Positions 12,265 to 25,515 of a stretch of DNA of 64,000 nt are shown here, one piece after another (the first letter of the stretch is position 1; every line of letters begins with the position of its first letter). A model generated the notes under the pieces. That model saw only the letters and a program-made list of their open reading frames with translations, made no database searches and was not told the DNA's origin. Source of the DNA: Parascedosporium putredinis (Eukaryota; Ascomycota; Sordariomycetes; Microascales; Microascaceae); assembly GCA_949357655.1 (NCBI GenBank), contig CASHTG010000004.1:1054001-1118000 (forward strand), read 5' to 3'. Made by a program: the position numbers and the translations under genes.

Positions 12265-13118
12265 GGAGTAGGCAGGTTGAGTGTGTGTGAGCGCGTGTCA
12301 AGTAGCTTATCCGGAGTTGTCCTGGATTATCACCTTGGCTGTTTGCAGTATTGATACATTGAATCGCGTTGTAAGGCGGGCGCTTCCAAGGGTTGGCACG
12401 TTGCAGACCACTGGAGCTTTCGGCGTCGTATCAGAATTTGGTCTTTGCTCGCGTGTTACCGTTCCATCCCAAGCATGAAATATACCATAGAAGAAATGCT
12501 TATCATTTTTTTATTGTTCCCTTATTTCGCCTATAGACTCGTGTATGCTGGGAGGTCTTATCCGGCTATTTCAGTGAGTATGGTGAAATTCGCAGCCTTC
12601 CCGTTGCTCACAGCCAAGTAAGCTGGGCCATCGTGGACCATAGTAAGAACATGCGCTTTCAGCCTAACTTGAATTTGTGACATATATACAAGCACAAACC
12701 TATAAGAATGAAGCTAGGGACTCTGCAGCCATGGAGCGCGAGACGGTATAAAGAAAGAGCACCTTCGGCGAGCCACGGTTTCCGGGCCTGGGTAAGGAGA
12801 GATGACAGTCACAACTCGAAACAACTACAACTGGAGACCACGCGACCATGGGTATCGGAATTGGTATTATGTAGGATAGAATTATATACGGGTTGTGTGC
12901 ACAAGAAATCGTTTACTGGCCGAGGAATCAAGAGTCATGGTTTGCTCGCCTCCGCCCCACCCACATCATATACCGAAGCGGACAGAAGACAACACAAAAT
13001 AGCAACGACACCGCACGTGTACGACGGCCCCGCCCTTGTTTGCATAGGGCCGCGAGCACAAACCACTTAAAGCCCCAAGAGACCCTCGCCAGAGCCTTTA
13101 CACGGAAGCAAGAATCGC
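12265..13118. other. Convergent 3' region between OYE and PTH11-like genes
   Basis: About 850 bp of moderately AT-rich sequence shared by two converging 3' ends. No coding signal on either strand. Confidence 0.5.
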
Positions 13119-14558
13119 CTACCACTCGGGGTCCCTCCTCTCGTCGTGGATCTTGGTCGAGGACCCGTTGGGATCCTTGATCTCGCTCGTGACCTGCACC
13201 ATGCGGGTGAGCTTTATCTTGTCGCTGTCGACGTCGGAGAGCACCTCGTGGGGGTCGCGCCGGGCCTGGGAGATGTTGGTCCGGTTGCCGGTGGCGTGGC
13301 TGAGGTAGCCGCCCTGGGACCGGGCCTTGGTGAGGTTGGGGCTGCTGAGGAGGGCGCGCAGGACGGGGATGGAGGCGGCCATGATGCATACGGCTCCTTC
13401 GGCGATGCCGAGGATGTTGAGGAGGGGTGTTGACTGTTTTGCGTTTCGACACATGTTAGCCGATGGTTCCTGACTTGGTGGAAACAGAGAGGGCTTGGAG
13501 ACATGGAAAACTTACTCAGGTCGTTGCTGGTGATGGCGCGCATGGTGATGACCTTGACGATGGAAGTGAGGCCGGCACTGAGGGTGTGGGTGTTAGTATG
13601 ATGCGGTTCAACAAGAATGGCAAGCGGGGAAAGTTTTCAACTTACAAGATACCCAAGCTCATGCAGATCAACAGACCAATCTGTTCCTTGAAGTTCATGG
13701 ACTGGCGCGAGATGACCCACCAGGGGACGACGGCGAGGACGATGTCGGCCATGCCGGACCAGACTAATGTTCGTGTTAGTAGGCAAGGATCGAAAGGCAC
13801 TTTCATCTCGGCCTGTATCACGAAGAAACAACAAGAGAGGCCATACCTGAAATCCAGCTGTTATATGCGACAATGACAGCGCCAGACCAGCAAGTTCCCT
13901 CGATGCGAGAGTCCCACACCTTCTTGGTGGGCGTGCACTGTGTCCACATGAAGATGGCAGCGAGGGTCAGGCCAACGTTGACGGTGACGACCCAGAACCA
14001 GATGAACCACTTGATCTTGGTGGAGGCGGCGGAGGACAGGCGGAGAAGAGTCATGGCGAAGCTGGTCTTGCTCCAGGCGGCGGCCCAGATGGACCAGAAA
14101 CCCGTCATGTTCATGATGAAGAGCGTCTTGGGCCACTCGTCGCCGGTCATGTCGATATCCCAGCTGTGCTTTCCGAAACCCATGGTGGTGGAGATGGAAC
14201 CGAAGATGCAGGAGATGACGATGGTAACCTACTCGTGTTGGTTAGTCACGCGAGATGTTCCAAAACAAAGTTATATACACATGTCCAACAAGGAGAACAA
14301 AGACGAGGAAAGCGGCGGTGTTCATACCCAAGAAGCACCCATAAGGTAGTCGTCCCACCACAAGCCACGATGTCTCGTGATCTTGCAGTACAACCTCAGG
14401 AAGAAGAAGAAACCGGAAAGACCGGCCAACATCCAAATGCTGCCGTTGAAGGTAGCAATCATGTTATCATGGGGAAGGTCCTCCCAGGCGGTAGTGGTAG
14501 CAGCGGGAGCCGCGGCAGTGGTGGACGCCACGATCTCCTCAATCGTAGTCGAAGCCAT
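13119..14558 (-). CDS. PTH11-like seven-transmembrane integral membrane protein (fungal rhodopsin-fold family)
   Basis: Role: members are plasma-membrane proteins, some acting as surface-sensing GPCR-like receptors (Pth11 of Magnaporthe); most are uncharacterised. Seen: a short T/A-rich N-terminus, then TM1 (IWMLAGLSGFFFFLRLYCK), family landmark WWDDYLMGASW after TM1, SKTSFAMTLLRLSS, a WTQC loop and the late AAEG/AASIPVLRALL helix. No long Cys-rich CFEM domain precedes TM1. Introns: 14229-14327, 13764-13846, 13578-13645 and 13434-13515, all with consensus ends. The last exon is out of frame by a G4 run at 13424-13427 (two bases added or one removed). Corrected length is about 369 aa, with a charged C-terminal tail. 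A TATA-like TTATATTCC lies about 250 bp upstream. Confidence 0.82.
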
Positions 14559-17500
14559 GGTGAGTAGAGTGACTCGTCGTCAACAAGTAGGTAGGGATTT
14601 ATTTGAAGCGGCCTGCCCGCGGTAATGGCTACTGGCGTTGTTGGAAGAGGGAGAGAGAGAAAGGATTTGTCCCAAGAGGAAGGGATTCGGCAGCAGGGTC
14701 GCAAAAGAGGAAGCAACCTTATCTCACCTCGACGATGTCGATCACTGGAGAAGAAGCAAGAAAGAGGAGAGGGAGGAGTGATAGATCGCAAGAATCAAGA
14801 GGAGACCCTGGGGAATATAAGGAACGGGTAGTATGGCTCCACTGGATCCACAAGGAACCAAGCTTCCTGAACCGAGACGCAGGGACGAGAGGGCCTGCAG
14901 ACTATATATTCCGGGAAACGATCCTTGCGTCTCTCAGATGGGGAGGAAAAGGGACTGGCTAGTCGAAGGACTGATCACCAGCGAAGACAAGGGTTTTCTC
15001 GTTAGTCTCTGCGGAGAAGTACAAAAGGCTATTAGGCGAAAAAGAAGAAGAAGAAAAAGACCGTCCGCACTCAAGGCTTTTCCCATCGGGGAGTTTCTTG
15101 TCATTAAGCGAGATGGTCGGGTGGCGAGCTCATCGAGCGCTGGGACAATAGTCTGAATCCAACGCATCTCTCTCCAGCTGGGGGATTCTAGGACGGCTGG
15201 CCTTGCCCAATCTCACTGGTAAAAAAGGAAGGAACAGGCTTGGACCGAAACGGAGAGGAGGGACTCGGGCCTCGAGAAGGAGGGCCAGGGGAAAGGGAAA
15301 AACCAGGTCCATCGAACCCCGAGCGCCAAGCTTTGATATTTTTTCCCTTTTCCTTCCTTTTGCCCTTCCTTTCTGTCACTCGATTCCATCGTCTCGACCA
15401 ACACCGTTTTAGGAAAAGCCTTCTTTGTCGCACCCTCCGCTCCTCACCCTTTTGGGACTCTGTTTTGAGGCAGGGAGGGAGGACATTTTGCCTTTCCTTG
15501 TTCTTTCTCCTCACGAACTAAACCCGAGTCAAATCCACGGCCGCTCTGCTCTTCGACTTGCTTTAAAACTAACAGGCTGCACTTGGGCACACCCAAACAC
15601 TCAAGCGCACGGATACCCTCGACTTCTTTGCTGGTATGATGTGGATCTTCCTCTTCGCCGCAGGGGTGTTTGTGGGGAACGGTGGAGAGGGTCCTTTCCT
15701 GGTTTCGTTAATCGGAGCAGCAGGCACTATACCGAACCGGGCCTGGACCAGTTCGCAAGGGCGATGCAGGGGACTGTGGTGTGTGTGGAGGCGGGGGAAT
15801 AGTGATTGAGAAAGAAGCCCGCATGGTTTTGCAGTGCAGAATGGCCTCACGTTTGATGACTTGCACCAGAGGCCAAAAGAAAAAAACAGCTCGACATCTC
15901 GCTGGCCAGATACCGGCTGTAGATACGAAGTACAGTCAGTGCTGGTGTGCAGCCCGCCCTCTTGCGCGAAGCCCCGACAGCGCGCAGAGAGAAGAGATCT
16001 CGATCGCAACCATCACGAAGTCGTAGTCATCAATGCCTGCATCCTTCACCTCTTGCCCCCCACCACCCATGATTTTCCATTGGTGGACTCGGGCGATGCC
16101 TTGTGCCCAGGTCCGCTAGGATTCCTGCGCCCTGATTCTAGCCTGCCAAGGGACGTACCATGAACGTTCGATAGAATCGCTCTTCATGCAGGGAAAGCAG
16201 CGGGAAGGATGGAAGGAAGAGATGTAATTTTGCACAAAATGAAATGATTGAACACAAGAAAAAAACAACCACGGCCATCGAGAACGTGTGTCCATGGTTC
16301 ACATCGGACTTTGATCGAATGAAAATCTTTTTCTTCAATGCGGATCATTTCGAGACGAACTGGTGGGCGGTGCCTGAGTGAGCGCCCGCACAGCACTACA
16401 CTCCCGTGCCGTGTCTCGTCCCGTCTCGGCGCTGTCCCACCACGCCGGATCCTGGTTCTTGGGTCTTGGTGCAGTTCCTGTTTCCTTTTGCACGTTCAAG
16501 TTCGTGCCCTTTTTTCTTCCAGTTGGTACATCATTGAATGGGGCGAGAAGGGGGCTGGCTAGAGGAAAAAGCTGGCTGGGTAAAGGCGCCAGAAGAACAT
16601 CGTGGCTGCACCAAACTCAACGCCCCGAAAGCTTGGCCCCCATCGCCCGGCTGGGCACAGGGAACTAGACCAGATACTTTCCGCAATATCCATCGAACAT
16701 GTTACACATTTGAATTCGAGCCTGTACTATTATCAATCATCCTTGGCTCCTCCAGCTTCCATTCCATCGTCGCCGTATCAGCGATGCTACATCGTACCTC
16801 ACATTGTGTTCCGCTTTCCCGACTTCCGCGCCCGAACCAACAATACTAGATCCACCCAACAATGGAGCCAAGGATCACAAAGAACCGCAGTTCCGGAACC
16901 TCAGGCAATCCTTTACACTACACCACGGATTCTCTCGATCCAGTATTTGAAAAAATGCAGCAGAGATTATTGATTCCTTTTCTCACTCATTTCACCCTTG
17001 CCCATTCCAACTGTTATCCTGCTGGGAAGAACCATGCGCCGCTGCGTATTCGCGATGTGCCAACCTGTCTTGCGCTCGGATGGTCAGGGTCGATGGGAAT
17101 GTACGTGCGTCACGTCCTCTGCACAACCAAGACACACACAAAACCATCATGGAGCAAGCCCCCCTTTTTCATTGGAGATTCTTCAAACCATCCATCTCAC
17201 CCTCCCTTATCCGCACTCCACCCTCGAAACTAATAGGATGACATGACGACACGAATAGAGGAAAAGAGGCGCTGCAGAAAAGTTGATCCTAGTCCGGCGC
17301 AAGTTTCGTGTGCTGGGCCTTGTGCAAAAGGGGAGCTAGAGGGTTACAAGCACACTCGACCCACCCATCCTTCCTCCAAGCGCCATTTTCGAAGATCCTA
17401 TAAATTTTTGACAAAGAATCCTTCTCAGGGGACCCCCGTCTGCCTCTGCTTGCGTGTGTGTGTGTGGCACAACATTTCAAGTGTAGAGTTCTTCGACGTC

Positions 17501-17687
17501 GATTTCCAAGAGAAATTGGAAGGAAAGAAGCCTGACAAAGAAGTGTCTACGTGCATTAGCCCCTCCAGACTAACGCCAGTCGAGACTTCAGCGCCAATGC
17601 TTGACAGCGGTCCAAAGAAAATGGCGAGTTCAAGTTGGGTTGGGCGCGTTCGACGGATACGGTATCGGGAGCGGCGGTCTAACGTGC
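14559..17687. other. Gene-poor region, first part
   Basis: Upstream of the PTH11-like gene. It contains purine-rich and pyrimidine-rich tracts (14.6-15.5 kb), and the ORFs on both strands are low-complexity and mutually overlapping. Even allowing for frame errors I recognise no family. It may carry the PTH11-like promoter, untranslated RNA or old degraded sequence. Confidence 0.4.
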
Positions 17688-18012
17688 CTAGCGCACCTCG
17701 CGTAACACTTTAGCGCAGAGCCTCGCTCCTCCATCTTCTTCCCAAAGACCCAAGCCCGGGTTTGTCTTCTCCACACAGACGCCAAAGTACGTCGATGGAA
17801 CAAAAACAACCAGCAGTCTGCTGGCCCTTCGCCACCATCCACCCACCCACCTCGAGGCCCATGACTCGGGACTCGTCGTTGGGATCCCAAAAGACCAAAC
17901 GCCCAACGTACCCCGACCCGGGTGTCTCGGCTTCGTCGATCATGACTGGATCGCGCCCAGGTCCGGCAAGCACGATCAATTCGACGCCCGGACGACGGAA
18001 CCAGTCTTCTCT
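17688..18012 (-). CDS. Possible unrecognised gene fragment hidden by a frame break
   Basis: Seen: a minus-strand frame from about 18012 to 17820 reads as balanced, protein-like sequence (ELIVLAGPGRDPVMIDEAET, then GYVGRLVFWDPND). A second frame continues from about 17815 to the TAG at 17688 (VPSTYFGVCVEKTNPGLG, then LCAKVLREVR). The two join into one frame if a single T is added to the T5 run near 17803-17808, the same error type found across the window. This gives about 100 residues. No clean start is visible: a TGA lies just upstream of about 18012, and the only internal ATG is at 17979. It could be the last exon of a longer gene, a remnant or chance. No family recognised. Confidence 0.33.
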
Positions 18013-21000
18013 TTTGGATCATCCGTGCATGAACCCCTAGCCGTAGCTTTTTCTTTCCCCTCCCCGTCGTAGTTGACGAATTGATGCGCTCTTCATGTCG
18101 TATCCTCTTCATTTATCCTCCTCATGAATGCAAGACTTCTCTCCTATGCTGCACTAGTGTCGGGACCGCTCGTTCCTTGCCCCGCACGATGCGCGAAGCT
18201 CACCGGGGAAGCAGGGAGCCCTGATCTCCAATAATTCATTATCTATTCGGGCTTCTTTAGTGAGGGGAAGACTGGATGCGTGATCTCCTATCCCAGCCAG
18301 CCAGGTCACCCAGTCAGCCCAATATCCAAGCGCTCTCCAGCCTCACTATCACTATCCCATCATGTGTACATTATGCCCTCATCGTCTTTCTCCTCCTGCT
18401 CTTTCCTATCCGTCCCATTGCATCACAATGGTGGCGAGGTCAGTGAGCTCATGGTCAATACAATGACAGGACTGGGGGCCGTTGGCCCACGCCAAAGCGC
18501 GCAGGCGCCACTCTCGTCAACAGGTCCACAACGCCACTGAAGTCGCCAGTTCACACGAGAAAAGAAATCTTGGCTTGGACCTCACGACCCCGTCTCTAGC
18601 GGCCAGTGGAGGCTAAACGAGCGGCATTTTTCTTACCTTATTATTCATTCTTAGTCTCGGCTCTAATACTCGTCTAATAGAGATAAGAACATAAGTATAA
18701 TTTTGGCCTTGGACGATAACTCAAGTCTCTCGTTCCCGTTCCTAGATCGCCCCGCAAAGTCTTCAGCATTCTCGTAGCCCGATGAAATCCAAGAAGTGAC
18801 GTCCACTTCCACGATTTCTTTCCTTTTACTCTCTGCGACTCTCTTCTAGCAAGATGTAAAACCCAGATATATTACGTGCCTCTCGCTAGGAATGAAGGGA
18901 TCGGTGACGGGGGCACGAAAAGGAAACAGGGGCCAGGCATAATTCAGGGATCTCCTCCACAGCATCACCCCAGTCTCTATCACTTCTCGCAGCCGATATC
19001 ACCAAATCCTCCGGGCATGGTTCTCCAGAATCAGGACATTTCAATCCAGCCACCATGTCAGAGCTTGACGAGTGTCACGGCGCGACGCCACAACTTCTGC
19101 ACTGGCGGCCATGGTTCGGGAGTTGCACAGGGTCAGGTCAGTGAACGAACCTCTCCCGCGACACAGACCATTTTCAAAATTTCCCCAGGGTAGTGCATCA
19201 ATGCAGTGCTCTCTTTCCATGGATTAGAAATATCGCCGGCAAAGCCTGCTTCTTTCGGCAACAACCATTCTGGACTACAAGTTCTTGTTGACGGTGTACG
19301 GTGGCGGGGAGGCAAACTCTGCGCGAGAGACAGCAAAAACCGTTAGCACATGGTGATCCCAACAGCAGGATAAATGATCAACGGCGGTAGTCTATCCTAA
19401 AACTCTGTAACGCGATGCTTAGCCATTCTAATCCGACTCGCTAAGTTTAGCCTTGAAATGAAGATATCCCAAAGAAATAGTTAGAGGGTGGTCTTGAAGC
19501 AAGAAAAAGAACACCTCAGCATGTTTTAAATCACTAACGATGCAAAAGGATCCGAAATGAGATCAACAAGCCCAGCGCGCTCGGCCTTCCCTTAGCTCAA
19601 ACCCCCTTCATCACATCTACATGATAGCATCTCTTGATTCGAGTGGAAAAAGAAGCACAAGGGCCAAGAGCCAGAGCCAATTGATCGAATCAGGTAATGG
19701 CAGAGCCCGGCACTAAGAACGCCGGGTGTTGTCGGCAACAAGACAAGCAACACGCTAACAGCTCCAGAAGCAGACCGGTCCTCCGCGCTAGGCGGCCATC
19801 AGTTCACCCGGGGCTCTAGCGCGTGCCGATCGCTATCCAGCTTGGCACCGTTGGCGGCCGCCTTCTTTTGGATGGGCACCAGACGCTCCAGACAACTGAG
19901 GAACCCCGGGTCCAATCCAAAGAGTGCTGGTCAGGATCCTGGGTATCCGGATCAAACTCGCTCGGGCTCGGGGCCAATCAGCAGGCTCCTTTCTTGTTGC
20001 CCAAATTGATGCGACGAGAACCCCTTTCCCAAGATTGAACTGATCGCACGGTCAAGCCACAAGGGTATGTCGCTCGGACACTCGTTGGTTCAACAGAGGC
20101 GAGCTAGCCACAGATCTGCACCAACAATCAGCTCACCACTCAACTTGTTCTCTCCAGCGCGGACTCCCCACCTCCTCCCTTTCCACAATAGTGAAAAAGG
20201 AGAGAGATGAAGGAAAAAAAAAAAAAAAAAAAAAGCAAAGGCCAGGGAGAGAGAGAAAGGGTGGCACGATTTACACTTGTTCCTCCTCTTGTGCGCGCCA
20301 TATCTTGCTGAGCGGGGAGCCCTCACGGCAGCATCAAAGCGCATGCATTTCCTTGCTATTACTATTACTGACATATTTTTGTAGTAATATTGAAGCAAGG
20401 GCAAGGCCATGCCTTGAGCTCCATCCAACGCAAAGCCTTCCTTCACTCTGCCGTCCGCGGCACTCTCTTGGGTTTGGAGTAGGCTCGGCCGCAGTCTCCA
20501 TTCCCAAGAGGCACCATAAACCCGTGCGCGTTGTCCGCGATTCCCGGGGACTGGGTGCTGCTCCCGAGATCCACCCAACGATGAACCATTAGTGCGCTCT
20601 GACTTTTGTCAAGATGGGACTTACATGAGGCTCAAATGGACCCGGTGATGCTCGGAAGAAGGAAATACGCCGGTGCTTCCGCGCCTGGGCACTCCTTTGC
20701 TGGGAAACCCATATCGCGCTTCTATTCAATGTTGTCGTGCTGACAGTTTATGCTGGTTTGCCCAAATCGAGCCACGACTCGCATTATTATCTAATCCACC
20801 ACCGCCAAGCTCCGCCACGCTCTTTGTGCAACCAAGAGACTCTCAATTTTCTGTTTGGAGGGACGAAGACCGGCTCGAGGCGTAATAGTAATAGTAGATT
20901 TCCATTCCTGTTTTTCGGTTTGTCAAGGGACCGAAATGCGAACCAGATCTGATAGACAGATCTCTCCGAAATTCCACTGGAAATCCGGTGAGGCGGTGCC

Positions 21001-21425
21001 CTCATGGCGAACCACATATTGGATGAGATTGTGGCGCCAGCTCAAAGATGAAAAGCGCTCCGACTGACTGGCTCGCGAACCGATTCAACCAGGCTGTGGC
21101 AGGCGGTGAAGTTGGGTTGGGCAGCCACATTTAGGCACCCAGCTCCGCCTCGCAGTTTGACCTTGCTTCGCGCATGGCTCAAAGTTGATGTTGACGATCA
21201 GTCTCCTCTTGAGAAATACTCCTTGCGGCGCGAATTGAGTATTAGGAACGAACCGTGTCTACAACAGGGACGGCAGATAATTCTCCTCAACAACACTATT
21301 CCCCAGTAGATTCAAGGGCACTGCGGTAGTGTTTACCCCGCTTGGATCTTCTATCAAGACCAGTAGTCCCGAGACCGAGCGGCACTGTTATCGACACCTT
21401 CCCCAGCCGGCCGGTCCAGTTCACA
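18013..21425. other. Gene-poor region, second part
   Basis: About 3.4 kb without a recognisable gene up to the HET-NACHT-ANK start. It includes a poly(A) tract at about 20214-20234. ORFs here are short and composition-driven. I cannot exclude exons broken by the window-wide run-length errors. Confidence 0.4.
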
Positions 21426-24400
21426 ATGCGGCTCTTGACGCTCGATCAGGGTGGCGAGATCAGCCTGACCGATGATATTGCCGATAATATCCCCCATACG
21501 CGATACTCTCACATACCTGGAGTAAAAACAACGCCGAGGAGGTCACCTTCAAAGATATCCAGGAAGGCACCTGGCGAACGAAGCCGGCCGCCCACAAAAT
21601 CGAGTTCTGCGCAAACCAAGCAAGTCGCGACAATTTGCAATACTTCTGGGTGGATACCTGTTGCATCGACAAGTCGACCATGGATGAGGTCCAAGAATCG
21701 ATAAACTCCATGTTTCGGTGGTACCGCAATGCTACCCAATGTTACGTCTACTTGTCAGATGTATCGATGAACAACCCCGTGGGCAGTGACGGGGTTGAGC
21801 TCTCTTGGGAAGACGCGTTCCGGACAAGTAAATGGTTTACCCGGGGGTGGACCCTTCAAGAGTTGCTTGCGCCAGAATCAGTAAAGTTCTTCTCCCAGGA
21901 AAGCCTATACATCGGCGATAAGAAGTCTTTACAACTGGCGATTCATGACATTACGACGATACCTACCCCGGCTCTTCAGAAGGCAGATTCCCTCAACCAG
22001 TTTCATGCAGATGAGCGGCTAAGATGGGCAGAGACGCGCGAGACTACTCGCGAAGAGGATTGGGTATATTGTCTTCTCGGAATCTTCGGTATATTCATGC
22101 CACTCAACTATGGGGAAGGAAAGGATAATGCAATAAAGCGTTTAAGAATGGAGATTGGCAATATTCCAAAACGCCAAGGTTTGTGTTGCTTTCCCATATT
22201 TACTATCAAATCCCGACTTGCTGATAATCGATAGAGTGGCTCCGGAAGCTTTACACATGTCCATACCGCGATCGCAAGGACCGGAATCCGCCACGAGTCA
22301 AAGGTACATGCGAGTGGTTTACAAGCCATTCGCTTTTCCGGAATTGGCACCAGAGTGATGCAGCTCACTTACTCTGGGTTTCTGCTGATCCAGGATGTGG
22401 GAAATCAGTTCTAGCTAGATATCTGGCTGACGAGGTCCTACCAAGCGCTGCTCTAAGAACAACTTGCTACTTCTTCTTCAAGGAAGACTTTGAAGACCAG
22501 AGATCTTCAGTAATTGCGTTACGCTCTATATTACACCAGATCTTCGACCACTATCCAGGCTTCTTTTCATCCCAGGTCCTTGAGAAGCTCCAAGACAAGG
22601 GAGATACTCTTCTCAATTCCTTTGGCGACCTTTGGGAAATGCTCCTCTCTGCGGTGGGTTACCAAGAGAGACAAGTAATCTGTATCCTTGATGCTCTTGA
22701 CGAATGTGACACCAAAGAGAGGAACCAGCTGGTCGATGCCATTTGCAAATTATCGCAGTCAACAGGCAGTGTGCCAGTAAAATTCCTTCTCACTAGTCGC
22801 CCTTATGTTGACATTTTGAGGCTCTTCCAGGGTAAAAGCCGCGACCTATCCATAATACACTTAAGAGGGGATAATGAGCAAGAGGTCACCAAGATATCCT
22901 CTGAGATTGATCTAGTTATCAAAGATCAAGTATCAAGTCTTAGCCACAGGCTTGGACTAATTCCCAAAGAGCGCGATGTTCTGCTCGAAGAACTTACCCG
23001 GGTGCCAAACCGCACCTACCTATGGGCTCACCTGGTCTTTGCTGAATTACGTAACAGCATCCTTCTTACTCCAGATGAAATACGATCAGAAATTCGTAGT
23101 CTACCACGGACAGTTACTGATGCGTATGAGGCCATTTTGTCAAAAAGCCAGAACCCCTATCTCACTCGGAAACTTCTCCATATCATTTTAGCAGCAAAGC
23201 GACCACTCACTCTACAAGAAATGGCGTTGGCTTTAAAAATAGGCCCGCAACACCGATCACTTGAAGATATGGATCTGGTACCAGAAATCCGGTTTCGCGA
23301 TGATATTAGGCAACTTTGCGGGCTTTTTGTCGTCATTGTTGACTCCAAGATTTACCTACTTCATCAAACCGCCCGCGAATTCTTAGTCCCTCCTGCGCTT
23401 ACCGAGTCCCCTAGCCCTGCCTGTAGCATAGTAGCGAAGTGGGAGTATTCCTTTCACCCGAAGGAGTCGAACCGCATCCTCGCTGAGATTTGTTTACAGA
23501 GGCTCGCCTTGAAAGATTTAAATGGTGCCTACTATAAGCATGATGGTCGCGGAACGATGCCTCTCATTCATGCCTTCGCCGCGAATATATTCGGAGAATA
23601 CTCAGCAAACCAGTGGGCTAGCCACTTTCGCGAGACCAACTGGGATACGGATCATCCTACTGTGCTAAAGGCGACGTCATGCTGCCGCCTAGACCCCCAA
23701 CGGATAGGATGGCTAGACATATACACGGATCATCTCTATAGAACAAAAGAGGTACGATCGGACGATGCGCCCGTTATAATAGCGTCCTATCTTGGTCTAA
23801 GTCCTGTGGTAGAGCGGCTTTTGAGGGGTGTCAACAATATCAATACTATAATAGGTTGGGGGTCTAGGACGGCCGCGTTTTGGGCCTCCGCCGGAGGTTA
23901 CCATGCCACATTGCAGCTGCTTCTTGAAGCCGGCGCTGATGTCAATATCCACGATGAAAATAGGTCAACACCACTTCATAAGGCTTCCAGGGCAGGCCAT
24001 GGTTCCATTGTGCAGCAACTACTTAAAGCCGGCGCTGATATCAATATCCAGGACAGATATAAGTCAACACCACTTCATCTAGCTTCCGAGGCAGGCTATA
24101 GCTCTATTGTGCAGCAACTGATTGAAGCCGGCGCTGACATGAATATCCTTAATCAAATGGGGTCGACACCACTTCATCATGCTTTCAACGCAGGCTATGG
24201 TTCTATTATACAGCAACTGCTTAAAGCCGGCGCTGATGTCAATATCCAGGATAAATATAGGTCAACACCACTTCATCAGGCTTCTAGGGAAGGCCATAGT
24301 TCCATTGTGCAGCAACTACTTAAAGCTGGCGCTGATACCAATATCCAGGATGAAGATAGGTCAACATCACTTCATCAGGCTTCTAAGGCAGGCCATAGCT

Positions 24401-25515
24401 CCATTGTACGGCAACTAATTGAAGCCGGCGCTGACATAAATATCCTTGATCAAATAGGGTCAACACCACTTTATCATGCTTTCAAGGCAGGCTCTGGTCC
24501 CATTGTACAGCAACTACTTATCGCTGGCGCTGACGTCAACATCTATGATCAAGTAGGGTCAACACTACTTCATCAGGCTTCTAAAGCAGGCTATAGTTCC
24601 ATTATGCCGCAAATACTTGAAGCCGGCGCTGATATCAATATCCAGGATAGATATAAGGCAACACCACTTCATCTAGCTTCCAAGGCAGGCCATAGCTCTA
24701 TTGTGCAGCAACTGATTAAAGCCGGCGCTGATGTCAATATCCAGGATAAATATAGGTCAACACCACTTCATCAGGCTTCTAAGGCAGACAATAGTTTTAT
24801 TGTGCAGCAACTAATTGAAGCCGGCGCTGATGTCAATATATATAATCGAATAGGGTCAACACCACTTCATCTAGCTTCCAAGGCAGGCCATAGCTTCATT
24901 GTACAGAAACTACTTGAAGCCGGCGCTAATGCCAATACCTATAATCGAATAGGGTCAACACCACTTCATCAGGCTTCTAAGGAAGGCTATGGTACTATTA
25001 TACAGCAGCTGCTTGTTGCTGGCGCTGAAGTCAATGCATGTGATAGATCCGGGTCAACACCACTTCATCATGCTTCTAGGGCTGGTTATGGTCCTATTGT
25101 ACAAGAACTGCTTATCGCTGGCGCTGAAGTAAATATCTGTGATAGATCCGGGTCATCACCACTTCATCAGGCTTCTAAGGCAGGCCATGGTTCTATTATA
25201 CAACAACTACTTCAAGCTGGTGCTAATGTCAATATTTACGATCAAGATAGGTCAACACCACTTCATCAGGCTTCTGAGGCAGGCTATGGTTCTATTGTGC
25301 AGCAACTTCTTATCGCTGGCGCTGAAGTCAATGTATGTGATGGATTCGGGTCAACACCACTTCATCATGCTTGTAGGGTAAACCATGAATCCATCATGCA
25401 GCGGCTGCTTGCCGCTGGCGCCGATGTTACTATCCGTGATAGATTTGGGTCAACACCACTTCATCATTCTCAGGGCAGGCCACGGTTCCATTATCTAAAA
25501 ACTACTTATCGCTAG
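21426..25515 (+). CDS. HET-NACHT-ankyrin NOD-like receptor
   Basis: Role: architecture of fungal NOD-like receptors linked to non-self recognition and incompatibility; the HET domain is the presumed death effector, the NACHT an NTP-driven switch, the ankyrins the sensor. Seen: HET from the N-terminus (MRLLTLDQGG, then ILSHTW after frame repair, then YFWVDTCCIDKS and GWTLQELLAP) to about residue 250. An intron lies at 22179-22234. The NACHT has Walker A SADPGCGKSVLARYL and Walker B VICILDALDECD. Sixteen 33-residue ankyrin repeats (STPLHQASKAGHSSIVQQLL type) plus a partial one fill the last 540 residues. The ATG at 21426 opens the HET domain. One break: C5 at 21491-21495 needs one added C. Corrected length 1344 aa. 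The stop follows a frame slip inside repeat 17, and ankyrin-like sequence continues downstream without an open frame. Confidence 0.9.
23866..25480 (+). repeat. Tandem 99-bp ankyrin-coding repeats (16 units)
   Basis: Direct repeats of 99 bp, each coding one 33-residue ankyrin unit. Many stretches of 20-40 bp are identical between units, and the differences cluster at the turn positions. The units are more alike than separate ankyrin repeats normally are, pointing to recent duplication or gene conversion. Confidence 0.92.

Noticed and set aside
21426..25515. Treating the HET part and the NACHT-ankyrin part as two genes
   Set aside because: The 56-nt intron at 22179-22234 has consensus ends and joins them in phase, and the fused architecture is a known fungal type.
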